Assembly: GCF_018531465.1 (NCBI RefSeq)
Contig: NZ_JAHDTF010000024.1
Span: 1-64,000 of the forward strand
Reading direction: 5' to 3'
DNA: 64,000 bases
DNA from: Sphaerisporangium fuscum
GTDB taxonomy: Bacteria; Actinomycetota; Actinomycetes; Streptosporangiales; Streptosporangiaceae
Shown: piece by piece, positions 1 through 8,457 of the stretch
Layout: each line of letters starts with the position of its first letter
How positions within the stretch are numbered: position 1 is the stretch's first letter
Notes under the pieces: generated by a model
Told to the model about the DNA's origin: nothing
Database searches by the model: none
The model's input: the letters and a program-made list of their open reading frames with translations, nothing else
Translations under genes and position numbers: made by a program

Positions 1-2
1 CC

Positions 3-725
3 CACCAGCTGCCCGCCGTGCTGGACGCGCTGCGCGCGACCGGCGGGCCGCTGCGCGCCGCCGTCGTCGGCGGCGCGGCCCTGGATCCCGGCGTCCGCGC
101 CCGCGCCGCGCAGGCGGGCGTGCGGGTGGTGGCCTACTACGGCGCCACCGAGCTGTCGTTCGTCGCCGTCGACACCGACGGGCGCGGGCTGCGGCCGTTC
201 CCCGGCGTCGAGGTCGAGGTCAGGACGGCGCACGGGCAGGCCCTCGGCGAGGTGTGGGCACGCTCGCCCTACCTGGCGCAGGGCTACCTGTCCGGCGCCG
301 CGGGCCCGCTGCGCGTGGACGCCGGCGGCTGGATGACCGTCGGGGACGTCGCCGAGCCGTACCGTCCCGGCGAGCCGCTGCGGCTGCGCGGCCGGGGGGA
401 CGGCGCGATCCAGACCGGAGGCGCCACCGTCGTGCCCGAGGACGTCGAGGCGGTCCTGCGCACCGCCCCCGGCGTCGAGGACGTCGTGGTGGTCGGTTCG
501 CCGCACCCCGATCTCGGCGCCGTCGTCACCGCGATCGTCGAGGGCGCGGGCGCCTCGCGGGCCGCCCTGGAGGCCCTGGCCCGGTCCGGGCTCGACCCGG
601 CGCAGCGGCCGCGCCGCTGGTACGCCGTGGCGGCCCTGCCCCGTACGCCCACCGGCAAGCCGTCCCGTGGCCTGGTCGCCGCCCGCCTGGCCGGCGGCGA
701 CCCCGACATGTACCCGCTCGCCTGA
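3..725 (+). CDS. Class I AMP-forming acyl-CoA ligase, C-terminal part (5' end outside window)
   Basis: The reading frame is already open at the window edge, so only about the last 240 residues are seen. They carry ordered signatures of the ANL (acyl-CoA synthetase) superfamily: YYGATE, GWMTVGDVAE, a hinge region GRGDGAIQTGG, and the C-terminal PRTPTGKPSRG with the catalytic lysine that makes the acyl-adenylate. The enzyme should activate a carboxylic acid to its CoA thioester in the cytoplasm. The substrate cannot be read from this fragment. It lies 40 bp before a thiolase and then an ECF transporter ATPase and T subunit on the same strand, so a role in activating an imported acid, or a pimelate-like biotin precursor, is possible but inferred. 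Confidence 0.85.
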   Translation, partial: HQLPAVLDALRATGGPLRAAVVGGAALDPGVRARAAQAGVRVVAYYGATELSFVAVDTDGRGLRPFPGVEVEVRTAHGQALGEVWARSPYLAQGYLSGAAGPLRVDAGGWMTVGDVAEPYRPGEPLRLRGRGDGAIQTGGATVVPEDVEAVLRTAPGVEDVVVVGSPHPDLGAVVTAIVEGAGASRAALEALARSGLDPAQRPRRWYAVAALPRTPTGKPSRGLVAARLAGGDPDMYPLA

Positions 726-765
726 CATGCGCGACGAAGCTCTCACCCCGGAGGCCCGCCCCACG

Positions 766-1944
766 ATGATGGCCACCCCGAGGGCCGGCACGGGGGACGC
801 CCCCGTCGTCGTCGCGGCCCGCCGTACGCCCATCGGCACCGCCGGGCACGCCTTCAAGACCGTGACGGCCGACCGGCTCGCCGCTCCGGTCATCGCCGCG
901 GTCGCCGCCGACGTGGCGCACCTCGGCGTCCCGGTCGGCGACGTCGTGCTCGGCAACTGCACCGGCCCCGGCGGCAACCTCGCCCGCGTGTCGGCGCTCG
1001 CCGCCGGGCTCGGGCACGAGGTCCCCGGTGTCACGGTGGACCGGCAGTGCGGCAGCGGCCTGGCCGCGATCCTGCTCGCCGGCCAGGCGGTCCGCTCCGG
1101 CGAGATGGACCTGGTCGTCGCCGGGGGAGCCGAGAGCGCCTCCACCGCCCCGCTGCGCGCCCACCGGCGCCCGGAGGGGGAGATCCCGGTCCCGTACGAG
1201 CGCGCGCCCTTCACCCCCGAAGGGCACCCCGACCCCGACATGGGCCCCGCCGCCGAGGCGCTCGCCGCCGCGCGCGGCGTGAGCCGGGAACGCCAGGACG
1301 CCTACGCCCGCCGCAGCCACGCCCGCGCGCTGGCCGCGCGGGAGGCCGGCCGGTTCGCCCGGGAGATCGTCGGGGTCGGCGGCCGGGACGCCGACCAGCG
1401 GCCGCGTGCCCTGCGGGCCGCCTCCCTGGCCCGGCTGCCGGCGGCGTTCGTCCCCCAGGGCACGGTGACGGCGGGCAACTCCTCACCGATCAGCGACGGC
1501 GCGGCGGCCGTGGCGGTCGTGCCCGAACGGCTGCGCGCCGCCGCCGGCCTGCCCGGACTGCGGCTGCTCGCCGGCGCCGTCGTAGGCTGTGACCCCGGGC
1601 TACCCGGCTGGGGGCCGGTACCCGCCGTACGCCGCGTGCTGAGCAGGGCGGGGGCCGGCATCGCCGACGTCGCCGCGGTGGAGATCGTTGAGGCGTTCGC
1701 GGCGCAGGTGCTCGCCGTCACCGACGCGCTGGGCCTCGACCCGCTCGGCGCCGACGACGAGAGGGTCTGCGCCGACGGCGGCGCGCTCGCCCTCGGCCAC
1801 CCGTGGGGGGCCAGCGGCGCGGTCGTGGTCGCCAGGTTGTTCAGCAGGCTCGTGACCGGCGGGGCCCCGCCCGGGACGCTCGGCCTGGCGACGGCGGCGG
1901 TCGGCGGCGGCCTCGGAGTGGCCGCCCTGTTCGAGGTGGTGTGA
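766..1944 (+). CDS. Thiolase-family protein (acetyl-CoA acyltransferase-like) lacking the second catalytic cysteine
   Basis: A 392-residue thiolase-fold protein of normal family length. The nucleophile motif DRQCGSG gives Cys95, and GHPWGASGA gives His345. In the usual C-terminal CxGGG motif the sequence reads TAAVGGG, so the acid/base cysteine is alanine (Ala378). The fold is therefore clear, but normal thiolytic cleavage or Claisen condensation may be impaired or altered. ATG 766 is chosen because GGAGG lies 11 bases upstream at 750-754; an in-frame ATG at 727 directly after the previous stop is possible. It sits between the acyl-CoA ligase and the ECF ATPase (one base to the next start), clearly one transcript. 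Confidence 0.85.
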   Translation: MMATPRAGTGDAPVVVAARRTPIGTAGHAFKTVTADRLAAPVIAAVAADVAHLGVPVGDVVLGNCTGPGGNLARVSALAAGLGHEVPGVTVDRQCGSGLAAILLAGQAVRSGEMDLVVAGGAESASTAPLRAHRRPEGEIPVPYERAPFTPEGHPDPDMGPAAEALAAARGVSRERQDAYARRSHARALAAREAGRFAREIVGVGGRDADQRPRALRAASLARLPAAFVPQGTVTAGNSSPISDGAAAVAVVPERLRAAAGLPGLRLLAGAVVGCDPGLPGWGPVPAVRRVLSRAGAGIADVAAVEIVEAFAAQVLAVTDALGLDPLGADDERVCADGGALALGHPWGASGAVVVARLFSRLVTGGAPPGTLGLATAAVGGGLGVAALFEVV

Positions 1945-1945
1945 A

Positions 1946-2620
1946 GTGATCGAGCTGGCCGACGTACACGTGCGGCTCGCCCAGCGGGACGTGCTGCGCG
2001 GTGTCACCGCGTCGCTGACGCAGCGCCGCGTCGGCCTCATCGGGGCCAACGGCTCCGGCAAGAGCACCCTGGCACGCCTGCTCAACGGGCTGGTCCTGCC
2101 GTCGTCGGGCGAGGTCACCGTCTTCGGGCTCGACACCCGCCGCCACGCGGCCCGCATCCGGCGCAGGGTGGGGTTCCTGTTCACCGACCCCGACGCGCAG
2201 ATCGTGATGCCGACCGTCGCCGAGGACGTGGCCTTCTCCCTGCGGCGCAGGAGGCTGCCGCGCGAGGAGGTCGAGCGCCGCGTGCGGGAGGTGCTGGCCG
2301 CCTACGGCCTGGACGGGCACGCCGACCACCCCGCCCATCACCTGTCGGGCGGCCAGAAGCAACTGCTCGCCCTCTGCTCGATCCTGGTCCTCGAACCGGA
2401 GATCCTCGTGATGGACGAGCCGACGACCCTGCTCGACCTGCGCCATTCGCGGCAGGTCGCCGACCTGCTGGGCGAGCTGCCGCAGCAGGTGGTGGTGGCC
2501 ACCCACGACCTGCCCATGCTCGCGGGCTTCGACCGGGTGCTGGTGCTCGACGGGGGGCGCGTCGTCGCCGACGACGAGCCGGGGCTGGCGATCGCCCACT
2601 ACCGGAAGGTCATGGCGTGA
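1946..2620 (+). CDS. Energy-coupling-factor (ECF) transporter ATPase, BioM/CbiO-like
   Basis: A 224-residue ABC ATPase. It shows Walker A GANGSGKST near residue 33, Q-loop region, signature LSGGQKQ near residue 132, Walker B ILVMDEPT, and the H-loop ATHD. Its short length, and the T-component gene overlapping its stop by the four bases GTGA, mark it as the A subunit of an ECF vitamin or metal transporter rather than a classical importer. GTG 1946 is one base after the thiolase stop. No substrate-binding S component (such as BioY) is present downstream, so it would have to lie upstream of the window or elsewhere. Biotin is a reasonable guess from the acyl-CoA ligase and thiolase neighbours, but it is only inferred. 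Confidence 0.85.
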   Translation: MIELADVHVRLAQRDVLRGVTASLTQRRVGLIGANGSGKSTLARLLNGLVLPSSGEVTVFGLDTRRHAARIRRRVGFLFTDPDAQIVMPTVAEDVAFSLRRRRLPREEVERRVREVLAAYGLDGHADHPAHHLSGGQKQLLALCSILVLEPEILVMDEPTTLLDLRHSRQVADLLGELPQQVVVATHDLPMLAGFDRVLVLDGGRVVADDEPGLAIAHYRKVMA

Positions 2621-3222
2621 GCGGCCTGACCGGAGCGTACGTGCCGGGCGGCTCCCCGCTGCACCGCCTGCCCGCCGGGGCCAAGCTCGCCGGGCTCGCC
2701 GTCTCGTGCACCGTGCTGGTGCTGCTGGGCTCGCCCTGGGCGCTGGCGGGGGCGGCGGTGGTCGTGGCGCTGCTGTACGGCATCTCCGGCGTGGGACGGG
2801 CCGCCGCGTGGGCGCAGGTCCGGCCGATCCGCTGGTTCGCCGTGGTGCTGTTCGGCGTGCAGTTCGCGGCGGTGGGCCTGCCGTCCGCGGTGACGACCTC
2901 GCTCCGCGTCGTGCTGGCCGTCGCCCTGGCGGGGCTGGTCACCCTCACCACGCGGACCGCCGCCATGACGGCCTGCCTGGAGCGCTTCCTCGCCCCGCTG
3001 CGGTTCGCCGGACTCGATCCGTACCGGGTGTCGCTGCTGCTCTCGCTCACCCTGCGCAGCGTTCCGGTCGTCGCCGGGCTGGCGGACCGCGTGCGGGAGG
3101 CGCAGCGGGCCAGGGGAGTGGAGTGGAGCATGCGGGCCTTCGCGGTGCCGCTCGTGGTGAGCGCGCTGCGGCACGCCGACGCGCTAGGCGAGGCGCTCAG
3201 CGCCCGCGGCCTGGACGACTGA
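2617..3222 (+). CDS. ECF transporter T component (EcfT/BioN-like transmembrane protein)
   Basis: A 201-residue integral membrane protein with several hydrophobic helices. Two Ala-Arg-Gly motifs near the end (QRARGVEW and LSARGLDD) are the conserved coupling signatures by which T components bind the ATPase pair in ECF transporters. Its GTG start overlaps the ATPase stop (GTGA at 2617-2620), so the two are translationally coupled. It should couple ATP hydrolysis to release of substrate from an S component that is not encoded in the window. It is the last gene of the ligase-thiolase-ECF operon; about 100 bp separate it from the next gene. Confidence 0.8.
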   Translation: MSGLTGAYVPGGSPLHRLPAGAKLAGLAVSCTVLVLLGSPWALAGAAVVVALLYGISGVGRAAAWAQVRPIRWFAVVLFGVQFAAVGLPSAVTTSLRVVLAVALAGLVTLTTRTAAMTACLERFLAPLRFAGLDPYRVSLLLSLTLRSVPVVAGLADRVREAQRARGVEWSMRAFAVPLVVSALRHADALGEALSARGLDD

Positions 3223-3324
3223 CGGCGCGGCCGGAGCGTTCACGGACTGGACGCCGCCCGGGAAACAGGGCAGGGTGCCAGGACCGGATCCCACCGGCCA
3301 GGCGATCTCCAAGGAGGACGACCA

Positions 3325-4134
3325 GTGGGCGACAGGACCGCCCTCGGCGACCGGATGAAGGGCTACGAGGCGGTGACCCGCGCGGTCCTTCCCCGGCGCA
3401 CCTACTGCCTGATCAGGGTCGACGGACGATCTTTCCATTCGTTCCTCCGGCACGCCGGCAGGCCCTACGACCACACGGTCATGGAGGCCATGGACGAGGT
3501 CGGGCGCGCGCTGTGCTCGGAGGTCTCCGGCGGCGTGTTCTCGTTCACCCAGTCCGACGAGTGCTCGGTGCTCCTGGCGGACCTCGGGTCCGGCCAGACG
3601 GAGCCCTGGTTCGGCGGGGTCGTCCAGAAGATGGCCTCCGTCGCCGCCTCGACGGCCACGGTCGCCTTCAACAGGGCCTACGGCGCCCACCGGAGCGACT
3701 CCTACGCCACCTTCGACGCCCGGGTCTTCACCATCCCCGACCCGGTCGAGGTGGCGAACTACTTCCTGTGGCGGCAGCGGGACTGCGTCCGCAACTCCAT
3801 CACGATGGCCGCCCAGGCCCGGTTCTCCCACCACGAGCTCCACGGCAGGTCGACGGGCGACATGCAGGAGATGCTGTGGTCCGAGCACGGGGTCAACTGG
3901 AACGACTACCCGGCCGGCGCCAAACGCGGCCGGGTGTGCACCCGCAAGACGGAGGAGCGGGAGGTCACCTTCACCGATCGGCGCGACGGCACCGAGAACA
4001 CGATCGTGGCGACGAGATCCTCGTGGCGGACCGAGCCGGCGCCGCACTTCACCCTCGCGCCCGACGGGTGGCTCGCGAGCGTCATCCCCCCTCTGCCGTC
4101 GCTCCGCGAGGACCCCGAACTCGTCCCGCGCTGA
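3325..4134 (+). CDS. Thg1-like tRNA(His) guanylyltransferase / 3'-5' RNA polymerase
   Basis: A 269-residue member of the Thg1 family, which adds nucleotides to RNA 5' ends in the reverse (3'-5') direction. The palm-domain metal motif is IRVDGRSFHSF (Asp33), and the second metal site is TQSDECSV (Asp78, Glu79). A later RDCVRNS stretch and an NYFLWRQ segment also match the family. GTG 3325 has AGGAGG just upstream. In eukaryotes Thg1 adds G-1 to tRNA-His; bacterial homologues (TLPs) repair 5'-truncated tRNAs in vitro. Most bacteria encode G-1 in the tRNA gene and lack this enzyme, so its presence is notable. It stands alone, convergent with a TetR gene across a hairpin. Confidence 0.85.
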   Translation: MGDRTALGDRMKGYEAVTRAVLPRRTYCLIRVDGRSFHSFLRHAGRPYDHTVMEAMDEVGRALCSEVSGGVFSFTQSDECSVLLADLGSGQTEPWFGGVVQKMASVAASTATVAFNRAYGAHRSDSYATFDARVFTIPDPVEVANYFLWRQRDCVRNSITMAAQARFSHHELHGRSTGDMQEMLWSEHGVNWNDYPAGAKRGRVCTRKTEEREVTFTDRRDGTENTIVATRSSWRTEPAPHFTLAPDGWLASVIPPLPSLREDPELVPR

Positions 4135-4147
4135 GGGCGGCCCGGAA

Positions 4148-4163
4148 GGCGCCTCCAGGCGCC
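4148..4163. terminator. Hairpin between convergent genes
   Basis: Perfect stem GGCGCC, loop TCCA, GGCGCC, placed between the stops of the Thg1-like gene (plus) and the TetR gene (minus). Symmetric, so it could serve both directions. There is no U-run, as is usual in high-GC actinomycetes. Confidence 0.5.
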
Positions 4164-4168
4164 GGGGG

Positions 4169-4969
4169 TCAGCCGCCTGCCGTCCCGGAGGCGCGCTGGT
4201 CGATCAGGACGCCGAGGCCGTCGAGGACGCGCTGCAGGCCGAAGTCGTAGGCGTGGTCGGGGTTGTAGGGGGAGTTGTGCGCGGCGCCGGCCGCCGCGCC
4301 GACCCGGCTGGCCGTCGGGTATTTCTCCTGGTCGATCACCCGGGCGAGCAGCGGGCCGCTGATCGCCCACCACTGCTCGTCGGTCATGGAGTCCTCGCGC
4401 TGGGAGGCGCGGGCGTCGGCGGCCGAGTGGGCGGAGGAGTGGACGAACCCCATCAGGTAGGTCAGGGCGTCGTCCATCTCGATGTCGTCGAGACCGAGCC
4501 CTTCGAAGGCCTTCAGCTCGTGCTCGTACTTGGCGAGCATGCCGGGGCCGAGCGGGGGACGGCTGGTGGAGACGGCCAGCACCCACGGATGCCGCTCGTA
4601 CATCTCGCGGTTGTCGCGCGCCACCGCGCGCAGGCGCTCGCGCCACGGCAGTCCCGACAGGTCGGAGCGGGGCATCCGGCCGAACACCGTGTCGAGCATG
4701 AGGTCGAGGAGCTCGGCCTTGCCGGGGACGTAGGTGTACAGCGACATGGCGCCGACGCCGAGCGCCTGGGCGACCCGGCGCATGGTGAGCGCGTCGAGGC
4801 CCTCCTCGTCGGCGATGGCGATGGCCGCGGCCACCACCTCGTCGACGGTGAGGCCCTGGCGGGGCCCACGCTGGGAAGGGCGCGCTCCCGGCTCCCTCCA
4901 GAGGAGCTCGAGGGTGCGCACGGGGTCTCCGGCGCTGCTGCGGGCGGTCGTGGGCGGCACGGACCCCAT
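4169..4969 (-). CDS. TetR-family repressor with TetR_C-type ligand domain
   Basis: A 266-residue regulator. The N-terminal third has the HTH region DEVVAAAIAIADEEG followed by MRRVAQALGVGAMSLYTYV, typical of TetR proteins that carry the tetracycline-repressor-like C-terminal domain; the long C-terminal half would bind a ligand. ATG 4969 is chosen over the longer start at 5005 because a 25-bp palindrome at 4990-5014 fits as its operator and would otherwise lie in the coding region. It is divergent from a short UvrA-like ABC protein of the drug-resistance type, the likely target gene, so the pair probably forms a drug-responsive switch. Confidence 0.85.
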   Translation of the reverse strand: MGSVPPTTARSSAGDPVRTLELLWREPGARPSQRGPRQGLTVDEVVAAAIAIADEEGLDALTMRRVAQALGVGAMSLYTYVPGKAELLDLMLDTVFGRMPRSDLSGLPWRERLRAVARDNREMYERHPWVLAVSTSRPPLGPGMLAKYEHELKAFEGLGLDDIEMDDALTYLMGFVHSSAHSAADARASQREDSMTDEQWWAISGPLLARVIDQEKYPTASRVGAAAGAAHNSPYNPDHAYDFGLQRVLDGLGVLIDQRASGTAGG

Positions 4970-4989
4970 CCTCTCACCAACCGTTCTCC

Positions 4990-5014
4990 GTACGTGGTAC
5001 GCCATACAATGTAC
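4990..5014. promoter_or_regulatory. Candidate TetR operator between divergent tetR and uvrA-like genes
   Basis: Imperfect 25-bp palindrome: left arm GTACGTGGTACG, central C at 5002, right arm CATACAATGTAC, with 9 of 12 positions paired. TACAAT at 5005-5010 inside it is a good plus-strand -10 box, giving a leader of roughly 45 bases to the UvrA-like start. A repressor bound here would block both divergent promoters. Confidence 0.55.
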
Positions 5015-5064
5015 GATGTTTTGGGGCGGCCGCCGGGCCGGATCCCTGACTTCGAGGAGCCGTG

Positions 5065-7329
5065 GTGCAGATTCCCCGTATCCAGATCGTGGGCGCGCGC
5101 GAGAACAACCTGAAGGACATCTCTCTGAGCATCCCCAAGCGGAGCCTCACCGTCTTCACCGGGGTGTCGGGGTCCGGCAAGTCGTCCATCGTGTTCGACA
5201 CGCTCGCCGCCGAGGCGCAGCGCCAGCTGAACGAGACCTTCACCGCCTTCGCCCGGAGCAGGCTGCCCAGGTACGGACAGCCCGACGTCGACGTGATCGA
5301 GAACCTGTCGGCCGCGATCGTCGTCGACCAGAAGCGGCTCGGCGGCGGCCCCCGCTCGACCGTCGGCACGATCACCGACATCTACTCGCTGCTCAGACTG
5401 CTGTTCTCCCGGGCCGGCCGGCCGTTCGCCGGGTACTCCAACGCCTTCTCCTTCAACGACCCCGAAGGCATGTGCCCCGAATGCGAGGGGCTCGGCAGGA
5501 GGACGACGCTCGACCTGGGGGCCTTCCTCGACACCTCCAGGTCGCTGAACGAGGGCGCGCTGCTGCACCCGCACTTCGCGGTGGGCGGCTGGTACTGGAA
5601 GATCTACGCCAACTCCGGGCTGTTCGACAACGACAAGAAGCTGTCGGACTACGACGAGCGGGAGTGGGACCTGCTGCTGCACGGCGGCGACGCCAAGGTG
5701 GCGCTGGAATGGCAGGGCGGCACCGTCAACTCCTCCTACGAGGGGCTGGTGGAGAAGTTCACCCGGCTCTACATCAAGAAGGACACCGCGGAGATGTCCG
5801 ACGCCAACCGGGAGGTGTTCCTGCGGTACGTCTCCACCGAGGTCTGTCCCCTGTGCGAGGGCGCCCGGCTCAGCCGCAAGGCCCTCGCCTGCGAGATCGA
5901 CGGCCACAACATCGCCGCGCTGGCCGCCATGGAGGCGGGTGAGCTGGTGGAGGTGCTGGCCGGCCTCACCCGCCCGGCCGTGGCGCCCGTGCTGGAGAGC
6001 CTGGTCGACAGGGTGCGCAACCTCGTCACCATCGGCCTCGGCTACCTCAGCCTGGACCGCGAGACCTCGACCCTGTCGGGAGGGGAGTCGCAGAGGGTCA
6101 AGATGGTGCGGCACCTCAGCAGCGGCCTGACCGACATGCTGTACATCTTCGACGAGCCCACCGCAGGCCTGCACGCCCGCGACGTCGAACGGCTCACCAC
6201 GCTGCTGCTGAAGCTGCGCGACAAGGGCAACACCGTCATCGTCGTCGAGCACGACCCCGAGGTGATCGCCGTCGCCGACCATGTCGTCGACATGGGCCCG
6301 GAGGCGGGGGCGCACGGCGGGCGGATCGTGTACGAGGGGACGGTGGCGGGCCTGCGCGACGCCCCGACCCTCACCGGCGCCTCCATGAGGCACCGGTCCC
6401 CTTTGAAGACGGCGTACCGCCGTCCGGCGGGGACGCTGACGGTCGACGGCGCGCGTGCCCACAACCTCAAGGACCTGACCGTCGGGTTCCCCGCCGGCGT
6501 CCTCACCGTCGTGACCGGGGTGGCGGGATCCGGCAAGAGCACGCTGGTCAACGAGGTGTTCCTCGGCCGGTACCCCTCGGCCGTCGTCGTCGACCAGTCG
6601 GCCGTCGCCGTGTCCCGCCGCTCCAACCCCGCCACCTACACCGGGATGCTGGACGAGATCCGCAGGCTGTTCGCCCGGGCCTGCAAGGTCAGCGCCTCGC
6701 TGTTCAGCGCCAACTCCAAGGGCGCCTGCCCCGAGTGCCAGGGCCTCGGCGTCATCTACACCGACCTCGCCTTCATGGACGGGCTGAAGACGACCTGCGA
6801 GGCGTGCCGGGGACGGCGCTTCAGGCCCGAGGTGCTCCAGCACACGCTCAGGGGGAAGTCGATCAGCGACGTGCTGGAGATGACGGCGGCCGAGGCGCTG
6901 GAGTTCTTCCACGAGGAGAGGCTCCGCGAGGTGCTGCGCGCGATGAACGACGTCGGGCTCGACTACCTCACCCTCGGCCAGCCGCTGAGCACGCTGTCCG
7001 GCGGAGAGTGCCAGCGCATCAAGCTGGCCACCGAACTCCACAAGACCGGCAGCGTCTACGTCATGGACGAGCCGACCACCGGCCTGCACATGTCCGACGT
7101 GCGGCACCTGCTGGACATCCTCGAACGGCTGGTCGACGCGGGCAACACGGTGATCGTGATCGAGCACAACCTCGAGGTCGTCAAGAACGCCGACTGGATC
7201 ATCGACCTCGGCCCGGAGGGCGGTGACGGGGGAGGGCGCGTGGTGTTCGAGGGCACGCCGCGCGACCTGCTCGCCGCCACCGGCTCCCACACCGCCGAGT
7301 ACCTGCGCCGCGACCTCGCCACCGCCTGA
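5065..7329 (+). CDS. Short UvrA-like ABC ATPase (DrrC-type drug-resistance protein)
   Basis: About 754 residues, shorter than repair UvrA (about 940) and matching class III UvrA paralogues that lack the UvrB-binding insertion. Two ABC cassettes are seen: Walker A GVSGSGKSS near residue 35 and GVAGSGKST near 487, with signatures LSGGESQRVK near 338 and LSGGECQRIK near 645. Zinc-finger cysteines occur in CPECEGLG, CPLCEG and CPECQGLG...CEAC. Members such as DrrC protect antibiotic producers, probably by displacing DNA-bound drug. GTG 5065 has GAGGAG at 5054-5059; GTG 5062 is alternative. It is divergent from a TetR gene with an operator between, pointing to inducible self-protection rather than housekeeping repair. 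Confidence 0.85.
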   Translation: MQIPRIQIVGARENNLKDISLSIPKRSLTVFTGVSGSGKSSIVFDTLAAEAQRQLNETFTAFARSRLPRYGQPDVDVIENLSAAIVVDQKRLGGGPRSTVGTITDIYSLLRLLFSRAGRPFAGYSNAFSFNDPEGMCPECEGLGRRTTLDLGAFLDTSRSLNEGALLHPHFAVGGWYWKIYANSGLFDNDKKLSDYDEREWDLLLHGGDAKVALEWQGGTVNSSYEGLVEKFTRLYIKKDTAEMSDANREVFLRYVSTEVCPLCEGARLSRKALACEIDGHNIAALAAMEAGELVEVLAGLTRPAVAPVLESLVDRVRNLVTIGLGYLSLDRETSTLSGGESQRVKMVRHLSSGLTDMLYIFDEPTAGLHARDVERLTTLLLKLRDKGNTVIVVEHDPEVIAVADHVVDMGPEAGAHGGRIVYEGTVAGLRDAPTLTGASMRHRSPLKTAYRRPAGTLTVDGARAHNLKDLTVGFPAGVLTVVTGVAGSGKSTLVNEVFLGRYPSAVVVDQSAVAVSRRSNPATYTGMLDEIRRLFARACKVSASLFSANSKGACPECQGLGVIYTDLAFMDGLKTTCEACRGRRFRPEVLQHTLRGKSISDVLEMTAAEALEFFHEERLREVLRAMNDVGLDYLTLGQPLSTLSGGECQRIKLATELHKTGSVYVMDEPTTGLHMSDVRHLLDILERLVDAGNTVIVIEHNLEVVKNADWIIDLGPEGGDGGGRVVFEGTPRDLLAATGSHTAEYLRRDLATA

Positions 7330-7409
7330 CCGGCGGCCTGCTCGCAGGCGACCCGTGACCGGCTCCCACGCCGCCGGGTGCCGGCGCCGCGGCACCGCCG
7401 CCGCCTGAC
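7278..7409 (+). repeat. Degenerate 53-bp direct duplication of the uvrA-like gene 3' end
   Basis: Bases 7278-7330 (last codons and stop of the UvrA-like gene) recur at 7357-7409, 79 bp further on, with 44 of 53 positions identical, including the final GCCTGAC. The second copy is non-coding. Between them GCCTGC-TC-GCAGGC (7336-7349) can form a hairpin. Confidence 0.65.
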
Positions 7410-7554
7410 CCGGGACCCGCGCGCCCCGGCCTCGCCGCCACCGGCACCGGCCGTCCCGCCGATGGCCGGCACGCGGGCGGGGGCGGCAGCGGGCGGCACG
7501 GTCGGCTCAGTACACTCGCTTCGTCCGAAACGGGGAGGTTGCGGTGATTGTCCG

Positions 7555-8457
7555 TTGATCGCCGCCTTCATCCCCATATGGGCGCTGACCGCCCTCGGTT
7601 TCGTTGCCGGACGGTTCCGCCTCCTCGGCCCGGAGGCGGACCGGGTGCTCGGCGGTTTCGTCTTCCACCTCGCGATGCCGGCGGCGCTGTTCTCCGTCCT
7701 CACGCGGACCCCGCTGCGGTTCAGCGGACCCGCGCTGGGCGCCTTCGCCGCCGGGACGGTCCTCACCATGGCCACAGGCTTCGTGCTGTCCGGCCGGGTC
7801 TTCGGCAGGAAACCCGGCGCGGCCACGATCGGCGCCATGGCCGCCGGCTACGTCAACTCCTCGAACCTCGGCATCCCGGTCGCGATCCAGGTGCTCGGCG
7901 ACGCCACCTTCCTGACCGGGGTCCTGCTGTTCCAGGTCCTGGTGGTCACCCCGCTGGTCCTGATCCTGCTGGACCGGGACGCCGGCCGAAGGCTGCGCCC
8001 CGCCCGGCTGGCGACCCTGCCCCTGCGGAATCCCGTGATCCTCGGCCTGGCCGCCGGAGCGCTCTGCTCGGCCTCCCACTGGCGTCCGCCGGCGGTGGTC
8101 GCGGGGCCCCTCGCCCTGCTCGGCGCCGCCGCCGTGCCCGCCGCCCTGGTGACGCTGGGGCTGTCCCTGACCGAGCGCCGCCCCGCCGTACCCGGCGAGC
8201 GGACCGAGGTGCTGGCGCTTTCGGCGCTGAAGCTGCTGGCCCAGCCGCTGCTGGCGTACCTCTTCGGGGTCCTGGCCCAGGTACGGCCGCCCGAGCTGCT
8301 CGCACTGGTGGTCTGCGCGGCCCTGCCCACGGCGCAGAACGTCTACATCTTCGCCCGCGAGTACGGCAGGGCCGATTCGGCGGCGCGCGGCACCGTCATC
8401 GTCAGCACCGCGCTGTCGATGGTCACGCTCGCGGCGGCCGGCTGGCTGCTCGGCTGA
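7555..8457 (+). CDS. AEC-family (auxin efflux carrier-like) permease
   Basis: A 300-residue membrane protein with about ten hydrophobic segments in two halves. It opens IAAFIPIWALTALGF and contains NSSNLGIPVAIQVLG, the asparagine/glycine-rich broken-helix signature of the bile acid/AEC transporter fold. Family members export or import small organic acids or auxin-like compounds; the substrate is unknown. The start is uncertain: TTG 7555 gives the family-like N terminus, with GGGGAGG at 7532-7538 rather far upstream. GTG 7544 is better spaced but stops after four codons, and ATG 7462 would add a low-complexity leader. It is convergent with the aldo/keto reductase. Confidence 0.75.
   Translation: MIAAFIPIWALTALGFVAGRFRLLGPEADRVLGGFVFHLAMPAALFSVLTRTPLRFSGPALGAFAAGTVLTMATGFVLSGRVFGRKPGAATIGAMAAGYVNSSNLGIPVAIQVLGDATFLTGVLLFQVLVVTPLVLILLDRDAGRRLRPARLATLPLRNPVILGLAAGALCSASHWRPPAVVAGPLALLGAAAVPAALVTLGLSLTERRPAVPGERTEVLALSALKLLAQPLLAYLFGVLAQVRPPELLALVVCAALPTAQNVYIFAREYGRADSAARGTVIVSTALSMVTLAAAGWLLG

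Noticed and set aside
4513..7395. A 960-codon open frame on the minus strand
   Set aside because: Antisense shadow of the uvrA-like and tetR genes; the sequence is Val/His/Gly/Arg-rich with no family motifs, as expected from GC-skewed codon positions.
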